Source: Spirodela intermedia
Lineage: Eukaryota; Streptophyta; Magnoliopsida; Alismatales; Araceae
NCBI GenBank assembly: GCA_902729315.2
Contig: LR746267.1
Location: 6,574,424-6,638,423 of the forward strand
Direction: 5' to 3'
DNA: 64,000 bases
Shown here: one piece after another, positions 1 through 12,900 of the stretch
How the letters are laid out: every line of letters begins with the position of its first letter
How positions within the stretch are numbered: the first letter of the stretch is position 1
Notes under the pieces: generated by a model
Told to the model about the DNA's origin: nothing
Databases searched by the model: none
What the model saw: only the letters and a program-made list of their open reading frames with translations
Position numbers and translations under genes: made by a program

Positions 1-502
1 TTCTTTTCCCGCATTATTCATGTATTTTATTTCTCTTTAAAATGTTTTTGTCAGGAAATATCTGTAATTATCTCATGTACAGTTATTATGTTGATCTAGA
101 CTCCATTGTTTAGTAATTCAAAGATCAGGGGGGAGGAGCATGGGGAACATCGTTTCTAACCTGCACAAACCTGTCCTTTTTGTGTTTCTATTATAAGCTT
201 ATATATACATCTGATTGAACGGTATGCCATTTTTTAAGTTTTTTACAAGTAAATTTACATCATAATAATAGTGTGATCATTCAGAATTCACTGGAGCATT
301 TGTATTTAGAACTGGCGGCATGCTACTGTTGACTTTCTATAAAAGTCAACAGTAGGTCGCAGATCAGCAGTAATGTTCCATAGCGATTCAAATCTCTGCA
401 ATCACCTCGAGAAAAGAAGTTTTATTTATTTATTTTAAAAAGGTGCATTCAAGTTTTGTAATGACCTGTGGTCGATTATTTGAACAATTTTGATTTGTGC
501 AG
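1..502 (+). other. Intron of the eIF3a gene
   Basis: AT-rich DNA without a convincing exon. It ends in a good acceptor (TTTGTGCAG, ending at 502) that opens the first recognised eIF3a exon. It is taken as the 3' part of an intron; upstream exons lie outside the window. Confidence 0.7.
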
Positions 503-2033
503 GAGAAGGTAACGAAGCAGGCTCTGATGGAGTTAGCATTAAGCGAACAGCTCAAGGAGCGCCAGGAGATGGAGAAGAAGCTGCAGAAGCTGGCCAGAAC
601 GATGGACTACATGGAAAGAGCAAAAAGGGAGGAGGAGGCCCCGCTGATCGAGGCGGCATACCAGCAGCGTTTAGTGGAGGAGCAAATACTTCACGAACAG
701 GAGCAGCTGGTTGTTTACTTTTGAGCTTATCTTCCTCTACTACGCTTTTGCCTCGTATCAGTCCATTTCTTGGACATAATTCTTATCTCGCCGTTGTGTG
801 ATCTCTTCACAGCAAGCAAACGAGCTCAGCAAACAGCATCACGTAGGAGATCTCCAGGAGAAGAACAGGCTCTCGAGGATGTTCGAGAATAAGGTTCACT
901 TACCACATTCTCTCTTCTTTTGGAAACTGCATTAAAGCAATCCTTCTGTTTAGATTAGGGCTCCTGAGCCTCTGATCTTGCTGCCCATTAATCCAGCTTC
1001 TTCTACCCATATCTCAAGTTTTTATAGATATTTAATCATCACCAGAGACTCCTTTCAGTATTGTACCCATTGTTAGTGGAGATTTTCTCTGCTAGAATGC
1101 TCAAGGGCCTGATTTGCTTCTACTGATGATTTCTTCAGCTGAGATGGTTTCTAGCCTTCCTTTCTGCCCGGATCATGCGGAGATTTTCTGGAATGGCTGG
1201 AAATTCACAAGGATCTCATCTTGGTTCCCATTGCTGTAACAGGTTGTGTTCCAGGAGAAGATTGTCAGCCATCGTGAGGCGGAGTACAGTCGCTTGAAGA
1301 AGGAGAGGGATGAGAGAATCAGGCAGCTCGTAGCAGAGAGGAGGCGCGAGAGGGAAACCAAGCGCAAGCTCATCTTCTTCCTGAAATCCGAGGAAGAGCG
1401 GCTCACCAGGCTGCGGGAAGAAGAGGAGGCGCGGAAGCAAGAAGGTGAACGAACTGGCGGCTGATTTCCTGGATTTTATGCTAATTATAGTGCTCCCCTC
1501 TGAGAATGAAACGTTCTTGTTGTGTTGCAGAAATTGAGAGGAGGAAGAGGGAGGAGGTTGAGCGCAAGGCCAAGCTGGATGAGATTGCTGAACGGCAGAG
1601 GCAGAGGGAGAAGGAGCTGGAGGAGAAGGAGAGGCTGAGGAGAGAAGCACTCTTGAGGGCGGTTCCTGAGCCACCTCCGCGGGGCTTTGACCTTCCTGTA
1701 GCCGGAGCACGGCCTGCCGAACCTGTGGTAGCGGCACCTGCAGCGGCGGCACCTGCAGCGGTGGCACCCGCAGCGGCGGTTCCACCAGCGGCGGCTCCAC
1801 CAGCCGCTGCGCCCGCGTCCGGCAAATATGTGCCCAGGTTCCGCCGTGAGACTGCCCCCGCCGCCGCCCCGCCGCCGGAGGGCGACCGGTGGAGCAGGCC
1901 GGATGACCGCCCTCCCCAAGCTGGCGGTGGGGATCGATGGCGGAGCGACGACCGCAAGCCGTTCCCGGGCGGCGGCGCCTCCAGGGCGCCGACGTCCTCG
2001 ACCTCGTGGTCCTCATCCAGGGGGCGCAACTGA
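503..2033 (+). CDS. TIF3A1: Eukaryotic translation initiation factor 3 subunit A, C-terminal part (partial)
   Basis: Last four coding exons of eIF3a, a scaffold subunit of the cytoplasmic eIF3 complex that helps recruit the 40S subunit. Exons: 503-709, 813-893, 1243-1444, 1531-2033 (stop TGA 2031-2033), all with GT-AG borders and matching phases; 330 residues are visible. The protein is a long charged helix rich in E, K and R ([18 protein letters not shown]), the coiled-coil region of plant eIF3a. It continues into an A/P-rich low-complexity stretch, then GKYVPRFRR and GDRW repeats typical of the plant eIF3a tail. Reading across the joins gives [12 protein letters not shown], which fits the family without a gap. 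The PCI domain and N-terminus are missing because the gene starts before the window. Identification rests on recognition of the conserved helix. Confidence 0.9.
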
Positions 2034-2623
2034 CGCCGCCGTGATGCCGCCGTGAAAAAAAGCTTTGACGGGCTGTAATGGGGGACTCTTTCTAGGTGCA
2101 ATTTTGTATCCGGTAGCTGGACCTGAGTGTGGGGGCGGGGCGTCATTATCATCTCTTTTCCTTGCTTATTATTGCTTGGGATGTGATTCTGTTCTTCAAG
2201 TCTGAGTATCAAGTCCCCTTCTCTCTCTCTCTCCCTCTCTCTCTAGAAATAACGTGTTCCCCCTGCTTGACTTTGAATTCGAGGTGTAGAGGCTCTCTCT
2301 TCAATTTTACCCATCGAATAATCACGAGAAAGGTTTCAACTTTCTCAGATCCTCAGCGGTGGCGTTCTAGTTCTTGAGAGAAGCTCGAATCCGTTGAAAT
2401 GGGTATTTATTTCGATTACGAGGGTAGAGCGAGAAAGGGTCTGAAACTCTGGGCATCAACTGCTAGAGAGGCCCAGATGCTCCCTCAGGTGGGCATTGTA
2501 TCAGTGAAACCTTGTCGGCGAGGTGACATTAATGATATTGAGAGTGTTTTCACTCATTTGTTCCTTGTCTGGGCTTCAATGGTTTCTCGACCATCTCTTC
2601 GTCACCCGCTTGAGCACTTGCAC
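2034..2623. other. Convergent 3' region between eIF3a and the CCR4-like gene
   Basis: This 590-bp spacer holds the 3' untranslated regions of two genes that point toward each other. A CT microsatellite lies at about 2219-2246. No credible coding potential was seen. Confidence 0.6.
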
Positions 2624-5600
2624 TCATTTGCCCGGTGCTGTTTGGCCCAGCTCAGTGTGCTTTTCGGTGAAGACGAAGTCGCAGGCCAGGGCCAGGTGGT
2701 CGCTACCTATTCCCTGCGGGCACCAGATGGGAAACAAGGGAGGTTATGGTCAGAAGAATCTAAAAAAAATCACTCCTTTCCATCTTAATCTAGCCCGTCT
2801 TTATCTTCCGTCTTTATCTTCGAAGCTGAGATCTCACTCCGGGCCTGCTTCTGTGTCTGAGTATGATTCAAAATGCCAAGTGTTAGAAGAAGAAAAAAGC
2901 CTGGAATGGGTTTTTCGGGCCTCCCCAATCCCATTAACAGCTTCAAGCAAGACCTGGATGTACATCAGTTTTGGGCATTTCACATGGTTGCAGGCTACTT
3001 TGAGTAAGTTTGGAGTTCATCAAAGTTTACCCATTTAGTTGATTCTTGGTCGGTTGCTTGAAGGAGCAAAACGCCAGAGTGGAAGATCTCTAGGAAAGAG
3101 ACGTGTCTGTGACCTTGCCTCTCTGTCTGTCTCTCTCTCACACACACATACACACGAAAATCACCATCTTCTCTGCCTCTGTTGAACCCGAGTAATCTAA
3201 TGTAGCGAGTCAAAGAACCCTCAGCTTCTTGTCGAGATTCATTTTCTCAGGACGATAGATCATCTCCTCTCCTAAAAACTGGGAATCTTCTACTCGTCTA
3301 TTATATAACCCCCAAGCAACTTAGAATAAGGGGACCAGAAAGCTGAACAAGCTAGAAGTGAGTTCTTACTTCCCATGGAAGCCCATCGATTTTCCTTAAA
3401 TCGGAAAGTGACAGCGTATCGAGAACCCTCAATGGTGAAAGCCCAGAAGAATACCTGCACAAGGGAGATCTTCATCATCTTGGATCTCTCAAGGACGATC
3501 TGAGGAATCTTTGAAAACTTTTGGCTTACCAGACATAGTCCACTGTTCCTAGAAATTTCGAGTGGTAGGTTGTGGCCAATGGTTCTCCTTTGGGTCCCCT
3601 CGTCGTTGAAGCCCCCTGAGGAGATGAAGATTTCATCTGGCAGTCCGAAAGTGGGCTCTGACGCTGATTATTTTGAGGATGGTTCGAGATATGACAGTAC
3701 CTTAACACTCGCGTAGGCACTCTGGAGCTTCAAGGAATGCTCAAGCTGTGCACATCCCCAGTGACCAGTTGCGGTTCTAAGCTCTTCATTTGTCCAAGGG
3801 TAATCCATACATCTGTGGTCAGGTGCACTTGTAACCCGCAAAACATTAACTATGGATAAATTCTTCTCATTATGAATGAACTATGGGATTTATCTTTGGT
3901 TTATAAATGGAACTGACCGTGATCCAAGAAAAATCTGCGAAATATAGTTTTCTACCAACCTTGTAGAGGTGACTGATAGAGGATGATGCTTATTTTGTCC
4001 GGATAGGTATTTTCTATCGTGGGCAGCTAAATTCAGCTGAAAGAAACAGTGGAAAAACAAAAAAAAAACTATCTTGTCAATACCCAGTTATGCAATGCTC
4101 TGTTGTTCTACATGGATCATCCGGTGAATGAAATCCAATGCGGTCAGCATGTCAAAAAAGTTTCACCTCTGATGTCGATAGGAACTCGTAAACTGCACTC
4201 TGGATAAAAGAGGGTAACTGCAATTAGATTTTTCGGAGCTATACCCTGCTGGAGTCATGTGATTAATTTATGGACATGAAGAAGATTATGGAATGCCGAA
4301 TTTAAATATGGTCGATAAATATTTTTGAATCTGTGAGTTCAGGATTTCTTTGCAGAGCATCAGGTGGCTAATTGACGAACTAATGAGTAAACTGTGCTAT
4401 TAATCTTGCATTGTCCTTGCTGGGCAACTGAGTTCTTCCCAACTCGAGGAACAGGAATGGGTGGACGTGTGCGCGTGTGAGAGAGAAATAATCGTAGACT
4501 CTTAATTTCTTCTACCACAGGTTATGGGAAACTTCGCCACCTGTGGTGTGCTGTTGAAATCGCCAGCAAGCACGACTGGAATGCCTCCCCTCTTCTGAGC
4601 CAAAGCATGCGCGTTTTGCAGTAGGATGCGAATCTGAGATGGGAGAAAGTGGCAGCCAGGAGGAAACATCCATGTGTTACAAGGATAGTGCAGATAAAGT
4701 GAGAGAGAGAGAAAAAAGAGCATACGATCTTACAGGCTAATTCTCTCTCTAGTGTTTGTTCGTACAAGAAGTTATGGCCCTCTCTCTTTCTCTCTCTTAA
4801 ATCGGTTTATCAAGAGAGTAGATGAATGATTAATTAATAAAAAATACATCAGAACTTATAAGAAAATGGGTTACTATACTATCATTAAGAAGAACAAAGC
4901 CAACTTTTCTGTTATGTAGGCATGTCTACGAAACCACTCCAAGCTGACATGCCTATGAAGAATATTAATATGAATTAGGTGCTTAGAAAGCATGCAACCA
5001 AGGGTTGATGTTGCTGTCACCGATTTTTTTTCCTTATTATTAACTATGTAAAATAAGTCATGAAAACAGTATGAATTTTTCTTCCCTATTATTGACTAAC
5101 AAAATTTTACTCAAAGATATGCAAGACCACTTCGGCATTAATAACAAAATATATACGATACCACTTCGATCAGGCCGCATTAATAACAAAATATAATTTA
5201 CACAGGTAATTATTATTAGTTTCATTATTCTAGGACCCAAGTGCCAGACAAGCTCAATCCACAGGACTAAATATTGAATGGAAATGGATAATTTTTAATC
5301 TTAAAATCGACATTTTTTTTTGGGTAAGTCAGAAAAATATTCTGTGTGAATTTTTTAAATGAATTTTAACCATGATTTTTTTTTCTACTAACATTGAACT
5401 TTGGGGAATTACTTTCAAGTTCAGAAAATATGTTTTTTTTTCTAGTCTCATCTATTTTGAGGAAATTAAAAGAACCTGTAATTAACTGATTTTTCAAGAT
5501 GAATTCCAGATACAAAAGTAGCAACATTTATCGTCTCAATCAAGTTGAGAACTGACATTGAAAGATATTGTAATTGAAATACCTTTGAATCGAAGTGTAA

Positions 5601-8600
5601 ATGAAAACATACCTGACCTAATTTTATTTCTCCCCGGTTTGGGTTGAAGAGAACATGAATATTACCAACCAGGAATCTTCTTGTATTTCCTTTACGGGTC
5701 TAACTGCAATAAAATAAATAAGACAAAAGGAGGCATTGCATATGGAACTGTAATTTTAGTAAAATATTTAGTTAAATTAGTAAGCAACCTACCAAGGAGA
5801 AGGAAGATCAGAATCGAAAAATATTCAGTCGTGTATAGCCAATGCACGTTTTTGAATGTGTTTTAGCATGGTTCGATTAATTGACCTGTCTCATGCCAAC
5901 TCACGCAAGTTGACTTCAGTTCTCACTTTTGTTACAGATCAGGAGTTTCAACGATGGTATATCGTTCAATAGATGCTCTGAGCATAAACAGACAAGCCAT
6001 AACTCAGAAGACTCAACACATTGTAAGTTGCAACCAAATTGACATTGCCAAGTTCTGTCTATCGATCTTTGAAGTCTATATCCAATGACGTGCCAGAACA
6101 AGATATTTTCCAATGGTTATTTTTTAATACATATTTATGTAAACTATCAATATTTTGTTGACAAAAAATGTATTCCCATCAATGCCTCAATGGTGAAAGC
6201 AGGGTTTTATAGGGAAATATAAGTATCCTTTACCCGAAATAACAGAGGGATATCTTCTCCATACTTTTGTTGCGTAAATCATCCATCTCAGTATATGAAA
6301 ACAAGTTTCCGATAGAAATGTAATTATCTTCGTCTTAAGCAAATACAAGACGCCTACCTTACATTGCAGAACATCTTCAACATTATTATACGAGAAATAA
6401 TGTATCGCTGGATATTACGCACAACGAATGGCATAAAAGCTGCACTTAATTTAATACATTATTGTTCAATTAAAAATAAATAAATCTACACCAATTCCAT
6501 TTTAGGATTACTTTATATGGAGGGAAACATCTTCTATTCACTGCTACGATGCACCTGACGCGCATTTTCTTGACCTCAGTCACTAAAGTTTATAAATAAG
6601 ATGAAGAGAGCCTGAAGCATTCATACTGTGATATCTATACATCAAGAGACTTGTGACATATTGAAAAGAAGTTTGCGTACGAATTAAAGATGGGATAAAC
6701 AGACTGGGGGACACGTCTACCTGCATATGAGAAAATAAGCTAGGGTGTGAATGTGACTAATTCCACTATTCCAGTGGTAGAATGATGACCAACTGACACT
6801 AACTTGGATGAGACGCTCTCCCTTATGCCGTACTCAAGACACACCTCTCAATGTAATACTATGGTATGGAGAACATGATTTTGGTTGCCTAGGAAGGAAT
6901 GAAATTTAGAACGTACATATAGGTATATAATGAAAGGAATTATAAATATTCATTACGTCTGCTATACAACAAAAAAGAAGAGAAAAAAATTCAAATGTAG
7001 CTTCAATTAGTCTCTACATTCTAGAAGGATGCCCATTTCTTGGGAACTGTTCGTGTAACTATTTTCTACAACATAGTTTTTAATACATTACTGTACCAAA
7101 TTTATATCGACCTGATGAACGTTTCAATGGTGGGAATCCCTCTTTCGTCAAGATTTCATTTAGTAATGAAGCAAGGATCTGGTCATTTTGACTGTTGACA
7201 GGGTAAGGTCTGACCACACTTCTAGATGATCTGAACAAGGGCATGATGTGGGTCTTCTCGGCCTCAAAGTGTGAACCTGGGGTGGATCAGATAAGCTTTG
7301 GGTTCATTCCTTTTCTTTTTTCCCTCACAAAGTCAAGATGTCATGGTAAACAAACCTGCCCTGAGCTATTCGGTTCAGATCGAGTGATTTTAAAACTGGT
7401 TTTAACAAGAACCATTTCTTACGGTTGGAGCACCAGATGTACCTCTGAGTTACGGTCTTAAATAAAAATGAAGATATTTGTTGGACTCAACTACAAAAAT
7501 AACGAAAAAAAATATAAAAGGATCATGGAAATATTTCATGATTGAAGGATCAAATTAACATTTTTACCTCAAAAATGCAAAGCTGAGCTATGTTGTCACG
7601 AAGATGGAAACTTTTGAATTCGATGCTTTTTTCCTCTAATAAGTGGAATCTACAATATTGATCCAGGGTCAGAAAATATATCATACAAACGACATGACCC
7701 ATGTGAAAATGTGATGAATAAATATTTTCTTACTCATTCTCTCTCCAAAATATAGCACATCCATCCGTGGACCCTCCAGTTCGTCTCTGTGAAAGATCCA
7801 ATTCTCTTTACGTTACACAGCTTCGAGGAGAAAGTGTGAGAACAAGCTTGCATTGAATAGGAGAAGACATATACCTTAAAAGTTCCAGCATAGCCTTCGC
7901 TCCTCATATAGTTTAGGAGATCATGATATCTATCAACCTCCTTGATAATGCCCATAATGTATTTTAAAGGAATTATTAATTTTAAAAAATAGATTAATGG
8001 AAGTTCTATTAACAAATTTTTCTCAAACTCACCTGTAGGCATACTATTTCAGCATTCCACCGACAGATATCTTGGAAAATGAGCTCTTTCCGCCTGTCCC
8101 ACTTCATATAATCAAATGGTATATTTGGATAGAGATCACGGTGTTTTGAAGCATTATGATCCCCCAATATGTTGTGTGACACAATTGCAAAATCCGCTGT
8201 ATAATAGGGGAGGGAGTAAGCAATATTGAGCGGTTAAAAACGAAGTAAGAAGATAATGACGACATATGGAGTCCAGGATCTTAGGATTGAGTTCGAGTCT
8301 CAAAAGATGAAACGAAACTTTCACATCTTAGTAAATGTTACCATTTACTGTGAAGAGGACATCTTAGTTTTTTTTTTTTTCCATATCATTTAAACCTATG
8401 GATATGTTGCAGTAAAAACCATCATCAATGGCTGTGTTACCTATGCATATTAATTGTCTTGTTAGAAATTTTCCTCTTCATTCTGTAACGTCGGGTTTGA
8501 TAGTAATCCGTAATGACCAGGATCTCTGCCCTAAAAGTGACTTCTTTCATTGCATCAGAATATACTCCGTCTAGGCTCATGAAGTTCAAGCAGAAAAGTG

Positions 8601-9397
8601 AGACTGTCTTCCGATTACTACTGTTATATGTCGTTTGATGATAGCAGCTGTCCTTTCGGAAACTTTGGCGGACAACCTGAACACGGTCTAAACTTGTAGC
8701 AACGCGAAAGAGTCTCGATTCAAAACCAATTTTGGAGCCAAATTCAGACGATCTTTAATATCAGCCTCACCATAGGGAACATCAGTTTGGACTGGGTGGC
8801 TGATAAAAACGTTCCATAAAAATCGCAAGAAAATCCAGCTCATTCAATATTTTAGATATTTTATTTATTCTTGGCAGTAATGACAGATGAATGCTAAGCA
8901 GTAACTTGATGACGCAAAGGGAAGGGAAGACATCCCATTTGAAAAGACATCCTACTCGTCATACCGATGAATACAAGTGCACCGAAAGTGTGATGGACAT
9001 CGCGAAAAATAAAATTAACGTTTCTCCCGGCAATTGATGCTCGGAGAACCCAGAAAGGGCCTGTGTACCGCATCCGAGTACTGAAAGCATTACCTCGATC
9101 TCTACCGCCATCGGAGCCCCAATTTTCTACCTCGACCCAGCGGCGCTGGAGTTCCTGCCGCCTCGCCCATCTCCCCCTCCCCTCTCTCTTCTCTTCCTCA
9201 GGATCGGCCCAGGTCCTTTGCCTGTCTTCGGGTCCGGCCACATCCCGAGGTACGCTCGTACAAACGACACCCCGCCTGACGTTGCTGCGAGAGAGGCCAT
9301 AAACGACGAGGAAACAGCTCCGACACGACGCCCCTCCGGAGGTGGCGGCGCCGGCGCTGCGGCTTCCGACCCACCGCCAGGAGGATTCGCAGTTCAT
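2624..9397 (-). CDS. CCR4-like endonuclease/exonuclease/phosphatase family protein (carbon catabolite repressor protein 4 homolog 3/5 type)
   Basis: Predicted mRNA deadenylase-like nuclease of the EEP fold. Thirteen exons (- strand, 5' to 3'): 9397-9094, 8196-8033, 7940-7875, 7786-7734, 7649-7568, 5699-5613, 4633-4541, 4199-4167, 4036-3960, 3812-3701, 3615-3530, 3454-3370, 2713-2624 (stop). All phases join, giving 1,332 nt and 443 aa. Residues 1-101 are a basic, low-similarity N-terminus, possibly a targeting region. The EEP domain runs from about 102 to the end. Visible catalytic positions are N110 (in VSHNIL), E157 (LQ-EVDRY), D277 and N279 (GDFNSTPQ), and D419 and H420 (GSDHLALA). Other family landmarks are NIHVLFNP, WTNEELRTATG and FLGTVDYVW. 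There is no leucine-rich repeat domain, unlike yeast Ccr4, which fits the short plant homologs. The exon at 4167-4199 is only 33 nt. The acceptor at 5700 (TTAG) was chosen by phase and is the least certain border. The gene is divergent from the one at 9953. Confidence 0.88.
5700..7567 (-). other. Large intron of the CCR4-like gene
   Basis: This 1,868-bp AT-rich intron separates the exon ending in CIFE from the exon coding the NIHVLF motif. Both borders are phase 0 and the protein is continuous across them. An open stretch at 5916-6113 on the same strand has no family similarity and is not needed. Confidence 0.75.
8197..9093 (-). other. First intron of the CCR4-like gene
   Basis: This 897-bp intron joins phase 1 to phase 1; the split codon GCG gives the alanine just before DFAIVSHN. 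No other exon in this stretch was needed or seen. Confidence 0.7.
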
Positions 9398-9952
9398 CGA
9401 GGGAGCCGACGAGGGAACTAGGAACTCTCGCCTCCTCCCCGCTTTGGCGAATCACTGGATTGTATGCATATATGTCCATTTCCTCAGAGTGACGTGGAGG
9501 GTCACAGACCGTTATACTGAAGCGTTCTTATTGGACCACGGAGAAAGAAAGTGGGCCCGGGCCGATGTTCTAGCCGGCCATTTAAATAGACACGCCAGGA
9601 AGCCCGTGAATTCCTGGACCGCCCCGCCGGTCGTCTCGGGCCCTCCCCTCTCTCTCCTCCGGCCACCAATACCGGCCCGAAAGTCGTTAAAAATTCATCG
9701 GGCCAGGCTTGAAACATTGGGCAGCTACGGCTCGGCCCGTCGGTAGCAGCTTCATGCTTTCACCCTGTGGGCCCCGTGGGATTTTCTGAGTGCCTCTCTC
9801 ACCTCTCTTATCTTCTCGTCGGCGGCTATTTCTTCTATCTGTCCGTCTGTGTCTCTTTGTCTGTCTCTCTGTCTCTGTGGAAGGAGAGCTTCAGGCCGCC
9901 TTTCACATCCCGCCTCCATCGCCGCCATCTCCGGCACCTCGAGACCACCGTG
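9398..9952. promoter_or_regulatory. Shared bidirectional promoter region with GGCCCA/TGGGCC-type motifs
   Basis: 555 bp separate the start codons of two divergent genes. The segment is GC-rich and carries several GGGCC/GGCCC cores (for example GTGGGCCCGGGCC near 9550, GGGCC near 9700, TGGGCCCC near 9768). These resemble the site II elements of plant housekeeping and organelle-protein genes. CT-rich DNA (about 9790-9880) precedes the right-hand start codon and is probably its 5' leader. The promoter role is inferred from position and motifs. Confidence 0.5.
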
Positions 9953-12900
9953 ATGGCTCTGGTGTGCTCCACAGGAGGCGGAAGCTGCTGCTTGCAGCGA
10001 GCTCAGGTGAGAGGAGTGGCGCCTTCCTCTGGGCCTATCCCTCTTCTATCTATCTCTTGGAGGAAGGATGGTGGAGGCCGCAGGGGCTCTGCCCTGATAG
10101 TTTGCGCCAGGAAGGGGCTCTCTTCCCGGACCCGCAGGCTGGATAATCGGGGAAAGAAGGGCGGTGCCACCACTACCGCGCCCAAGGAGGAGGAATTAGG
10201 GGGTGAGGTGGATGATTCCCTGCCTTCCTCCGCTGAAGGAGAGCTGCTGGGGACGGATGGAGCGAGCTCGGTGTCGACGCCGATTCCGGATTTGCCGGGT
10301 CTGACGACTGATTTCTGGGAGGGGTCCAAGTGGGATACCTTTGGCTTCATCGTGCAGTACCTCTGGGCTTTTGGCATTGTTTTCGCAGTAAGATTTCAAT
10401 ATGTTCCTACCATAGTTCTCTTTTAGTATCGGTGAATGGTTTTTAGGATTTCCTATCGCTTGCTTATGTGATAGTGCCATTCCAGTTGTTATATATACGG
10501 CGCAGAACCAGTGCATTTCAGTTAATTCTTCCCATAGTTTTTGGCCATTTTGTGTCAAATATATTACAAATTTTCGAGCTTCTCTAAAGGTTGATTTTGG
10601 TTTAGAGAGCTCCATCATATTGTTTTGGTGACAGATATGAATAAGTTATAGAGTTTATGTGTATTCTGAAATTTCAATAGTTGAATTTGCTTAGATGATG
10701 CTTAAAGCCACAATCTATAGTTCTGGTGAACGTTTTTGACGGAGGGAAGTTAGTTCTTTGAATAAAATATCACGATTTATATGAAGATTTAAAGTCCTCA
10801 AGCTAACAGCAATGTTTTCTGGTATCAAGCTAGCGGATACGGAATTTTGATGAACTGATGGATGCAGGTGAGTCTGCATAGACACTAGGAAGTAAGAAGA
10901 CATGATATTGTGATGGTTACAAATGGCATTAGCCGTCTCCCCCAAAACATTTTTTTCTATTAACATTTTTCCTTGGCACACTTGGCTATTAAACACGATT
11001 CTAAATTCAAATTTCTCTGTTTTCATCTTCTCTCCACTATATAGCACTTTTTTTGGACATTCAATATTTCTTCTCAGTGGATATTTGTATTTATTTTTTT
11101 TCTCTTTTAACGTTATTGGTACCCATTTAACTTTTAAATTTTTACTTACTCCAAAAATGATGTCTTTGGGAAAAGAATTATATTCTGGCATGAAGGAGAG
11201 AGGATAGATAGCTAGTTTTGGTGCCTTTATCGACTTCAAATTGAGAAGGTTCCCTGTTGAAAAATAGATGAACAGCTCTAGATACGAGTTGTGGAAATCT
11301 CTTTAAAGTACCAAAAAAGGGTCAGAATAATGAGATGTGAATCTGAAAGGAGAGATTGCAGTTACCGGCACAGTTTTGGGGACATTTGAGTAAGCCGCTG
11401 GCTTCCAGCTGCACCTTGACCCCTATCCCATTTTTGGGCCAGGATTTGCTAATCTAAAATATTTCTTAATGCTACAGCCTTTTGTTATGCTTACTCACAC
11501 TCCACGTCCATTTTGTAGAAACCTATTAGTCGGTTTGGTCTGTTATGATTTTCATTCTATTAGTTGCCCTGGGCAGGACGGAGTTACCTTGCCCACGCTC
11601 CTTACAGGTTTTCAATGTGTCTGCTCAATAACCTCCATCTTTTTGTGTTGGAATTTTCTCTGTGACTGAAATGGTGGAAGGGAAAAGTTGCACCAAAGAA
11701 GAGGAAGAAAAGAGGAGGAATAAGAGAAACATAAGAAGATGAGAAAATTGGCTTGATCACCACCATTCTTGCACCTATTGCTGCTATTCCAGTGGACATT
11801 CGTCCGTTCTTTCTCTTTCTCTGTTGTTGGACTCTAGCTTACTTTTGCTGCTGTTGTGGCTCCAGCATTGGCCGCCGTCCTTGATCCTTTCACTTGACTT
11901 GTCATCAAGTATGGGGAGAGGGGTCAAAATTTTGAATTTTTATGTGTCTCTGTTCATGTTTATTCTGGTCGTTTTTATTTTTGACAACTTATATGTTCGA
12001 TATAAACCCATATTGCAGCGTCTCATGAGATAGAAGTAGTTGGATGTGAATTGGTCAGTATGGTACCAAGATTCGCAGGAGATCTGATCCACTTGGCTAG
12101 TTAGCTAAGGAGGGATCAACTATGACTTGAGAAGTCTGAAAGCTTCTCTAAGTCATCTAACCAAGTTAGGAAACCATGCACCTGTGATTTACTCTATTTC
12201 AAATGTTGTTCCTTCTCATGATTGCTACATCGAGCGAGAGAGATCAACTTTCATTGCATGACAATATACTGCAAAAAAATTCAGGGAGGCTGTTCTATAA
12301 CATTCCAGCTCATGCCAAATGATTAGAACCTTTAATGGATTCTATGCTTCATATTGCTAGATCTCTGAAGAATATGGATGTATCTGTTAAAATACGGAGG
12401 ATCATCTGAATACGTGCTGCAAGATTTTTGATTTCTTGTTGAATTGTAAATGGAAATTGGCTTTGTAATTGTTCACATTTCATTTTTAGAATGGTTCTTT
12501 GGTGGTGTTGATTTGTGGATGTATTTCAATAAGAGAAATGAATAGAATGGAGGCTCTTAAAATAGATGATGGTCCCGAGGCTATTCGTAGAAGGAACCTA
12601 AGTTTTAGTCTCAAAGGATGGACCCTTTATTTTTGGAGCAATGATGCTGTTTCATTGGGTGTCTGGATTCTAAGATGAGATCTGTCAAAACTGCAAACCC
12701 CAAGTTCAAAAATGAAGAGGCGTTCGATTTCGTAACTTTAATCTTTTTAAACCATGAAGAAGATCGTTTCATACATATCTATGGACATGAGGCTATGCCA
12801 ATCTAACCTACAGATGGAGATGTGTGTTTGGGGAGGCATGGCTGCCTTTATTTTTGAGCAGTTTGAGAGGATGCTGGTTTGGCTGTAATTATTGCTCGGT

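Noticed and set aside
1216-2016. Antisense open frames over the eIF3a tail
   Set aside because: They mirror the A/P-rich GC-rich exon and give low-complexity L/P/R sequence; the sense strand reads a conserved family.
5916-6113. Open segment in the CCR4-like gene intron, considered as an exon because part reads NLVATYNVL
   Set aside because: The EEP motif it resembles belongs at the start of the domain and is already provided at 8196. The flanking exons join in phase 0 with continuous homology without it.
10715-11239. 174-codon minus-strand frame inside the plastid protein gene intron
   Set aside because: AT-driven K/N/I/L composition, no motif and no promoter-like surroundings.
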